Positions 62,834 to 64,000 of a stretch of DNA of 64,000 nt are shown here, one piece after another. The stretch covers positions 23,428-87,427 of the forward strand of contig JAZNGG010000015.1 in the NCBI GenBank assembly GCA_045576355.1. Reading direction: 5' to 3'. The position numbers and the translations under genes are program-made. Numbering within the stretch: the stretch's first letter is position 1; every line of letters starts with the position of its first letter. The notes under the pieces were generated by a model. It searched no databases. It had not been told where the DNA came from and was given only the letters and a program-made list of their open reading frames with translations. This stretch comes from Liminaster sp045576355 (GTDB lineage Bacteria; Bacteroidota; Bacteroidia; Bacteroidales; UBA3663).

Positions 62834-63860
62834 GATGTCTCTTATAGAGCAAAGATACTAATTTTAAAGCAAATCACAACAATAAGTCGTTGCAGTTATA
62901 ACGAAAGCAGGATGTCTCTTATAGAGCAAAGATACTAATTTTAAAGCAAATCACAACAAATGACGATGTTTCATAACCGCCAGCTGAGATGTCTCTTATA
63001 GAGCAAAGATACTAATTTTAAAGCAAATCACAACGCCCATGTGCGTTGAATGTACGCAGAATTGGATGTCTCTTATAGAGCAAAGATACTAATTTTAAAG
63101 CAAATCACAACTGTTCGCGTTGCCGTTGTTGAGGTTCAAATGATGTCTCTTATAGAGCAAAGATACTAATTTTAAAGCAAATCACAACGCAAAGGCAGCA
63201 GCTGCACTTCTGGATCTTGATGTCTCTTATAGAGCAAAGATACTAATTTTAAAGCAAATCACAACTAATATGGATAAAACTTTAAAATTGCGTGTGATGT
63301 CTCTTATAGAGCAAAGATACTAATTTTAAAGCAAATCACAACTCGAAAAGGATTTAAAAGATTAGAGGATATGATGTCTCTTATAGAGCAAAGATACTAA
63401 TTTTAAAGCAAATCACAACTCATCGATCGACAGGGCTGAGAAGAAAGAAGATGTCTCTTATAGAGCAAAGATACTAATTTTAAAGCAAATCACAACAAAA
63501 AGCATGACAAAGTTAAGATTATGGAAGATGTCTCTTATAGAGCAAAGATACTAATTTTAAAGCAAATCACAACCGCCAGATGGCTAAATTTGAGACTGGT
63601 CATGATGTCTCTTATAGAGCAAAGATACTAATTTTAAAGCAAATCACAACATTGGCAACGTGATTACTTTACTGGAGTTCGATGTCTCTTATAGAGCAAA
63701 GATACTAATTTTAAAGCAAATCACAACTTTTTACAATAATGAAAAACTGGTTGATTGATGTCTCTTATAGAGCAAAGATACTAATTTTAAAGCAAATCAC
63801 AACGATTTAAGAGTAAATTTAATTTTCTCATCAGATGTCTCTTATAGAGCAAAGATACTA
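62834..63860 (-). CRISPR. Type II-C CRISPR array, 13 full repeats plus one truncated repeat
   Basis: Thirteen identical 47-bp repeats start at 62834, 62911, 62988, 63065, 63142, 63219, 63296, 63373, 63450, 63527, 63604, 63681 and 63757. Spacers are 30 bp except the twelfth (29 bp, 63728-63756). A fourteenth repeat at 63834-63860 keeps only the first 27 plus-strand bases, all identical. In crRNA orientation (minus strand) the repeat begins GTTGTGATTTGC and is complementary to the tracrRNA. Each repeat contains TTG-N19-TATCTTTG on that strand. I saw no spacer match within the window. Confidence 0.98.
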
Positions 63861-64000
63861 AGAACTTGCGTAAAAATGGCAGGATGAGGGTGAAATTTGA
63901 TAAGTGGTTGGTACATATACCATTTTTGTGTTACCTCACCATATTGTTAATTTCGGCAGAAGGAGCCGTATATGGTGGGTATTAGAGAAAGAATTGCTAC

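Noticed and set aside
63861..64000. Possible 33-codon gene with a signal-like helix from 63884
   Set aside because: Too short, ends in TAG at 63983, and the context beyond the window is unknown.

Overview
The window looks like Bacteroidales chromosome. Nearly every gene start that can be checked is preceded by the Bacteroidetes-type promoter (TTTG or TTG, 19-21 bases, then TAnnTTTG), and Shine-Dalgarno sequences are not evident. The gene content agrees: GldH, RicT (PSP1), RNase Y, a Bacteroidetes-type three-subunit succinate dehydrogenase/fumarate reductase, FISUMP-type lipoproteins, and secreted plant-polysaccharide enzymes with short C-terminal sorting-like tails. I cannot name the genus. 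A gut, rumen or oral pectin/hemicellulose degrader is likely.

Layout. 1-912: N-terminus of a propeller-type sensor gene that leaves the window. 1.1-3.0 kb: mscL, then a Fur/PerR-like regulator with rubrerythrin. 3.3-4.3 kb: fmt. 4.4-6.0 kb: a gene-free region with a 22-bp tandem array, a probable small RNA and a dense cluster of dispersed repeats. 6.1-10 kb: CoA-transferase, a PDDEXK (YhcG/DUF1016) nuclease and a CPBP protease. 10-17.6 kb: a minus-strand hemicellulose operon (GH31, CE1-like esterase, double GH43-CBM6). 18-19.6 kb: a lipoprotein behind a probable ~355-nt structured RNA. 19.8-28.6 kb: uvrA, PL9 lyase, tyrS, PL1 lyase and a GT2. 28.7-34.8 kb: gldH-ricT, rny-zapA-coiled coil and tatC-tatA. 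35-40.6 kb: sdhB-sdhA-sdhC, dus and trmD. 40.7-43.6 kb: CE8 pectinesterase. 44.4-48.9 kb: FKBP lipoprotein, glyS and a B12-linked pair. 49.3-52.7 kb: a large BT1020-like (GH143-GH142) enzyme. 52.8-55.2 kb: a VWA protein and an uncharacterised 418-aa protein. 55.7-63.9 kb: a type II-C CRISPR-Cas system.

The CRISPR system is the most notable locus. A tracrRNA is divergent from a 1510-aa Cas9. A RhuM-family gene is inserted between cas9 and cas1 with one base between the cas9 stop and its start. Then come cas1, cas2, a strong bidirectional terminator and an array of 13 complete 47-bp repeats plus one truncated repeat. The repeats carry a full host promoter pointing toward cas2, so each unit may transcribe its own crRNA. 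cas9 and rhuM are AT-rich whereas cas1 is GC-rich like the chromosome, so the locus looks mosaic.

Two further themes recur. First, a composite family of dispersed repeats occupies at least eight sites. It supplies an in-frame linker in the GH143-GH142 gene, supplies the C-terminal tail of the VWA gene, and separates two genes of a likely B12 pathway. Second, arrays of exactly 22-bp tandem units occur at three intergenic sites. Pectin-active enzymes (PL9, PL1, CE8, GH143-GH142) are scattered as single genes with no SusC/SusD pair in the window. I saw no tRNA or rRNA genes and no transposase.
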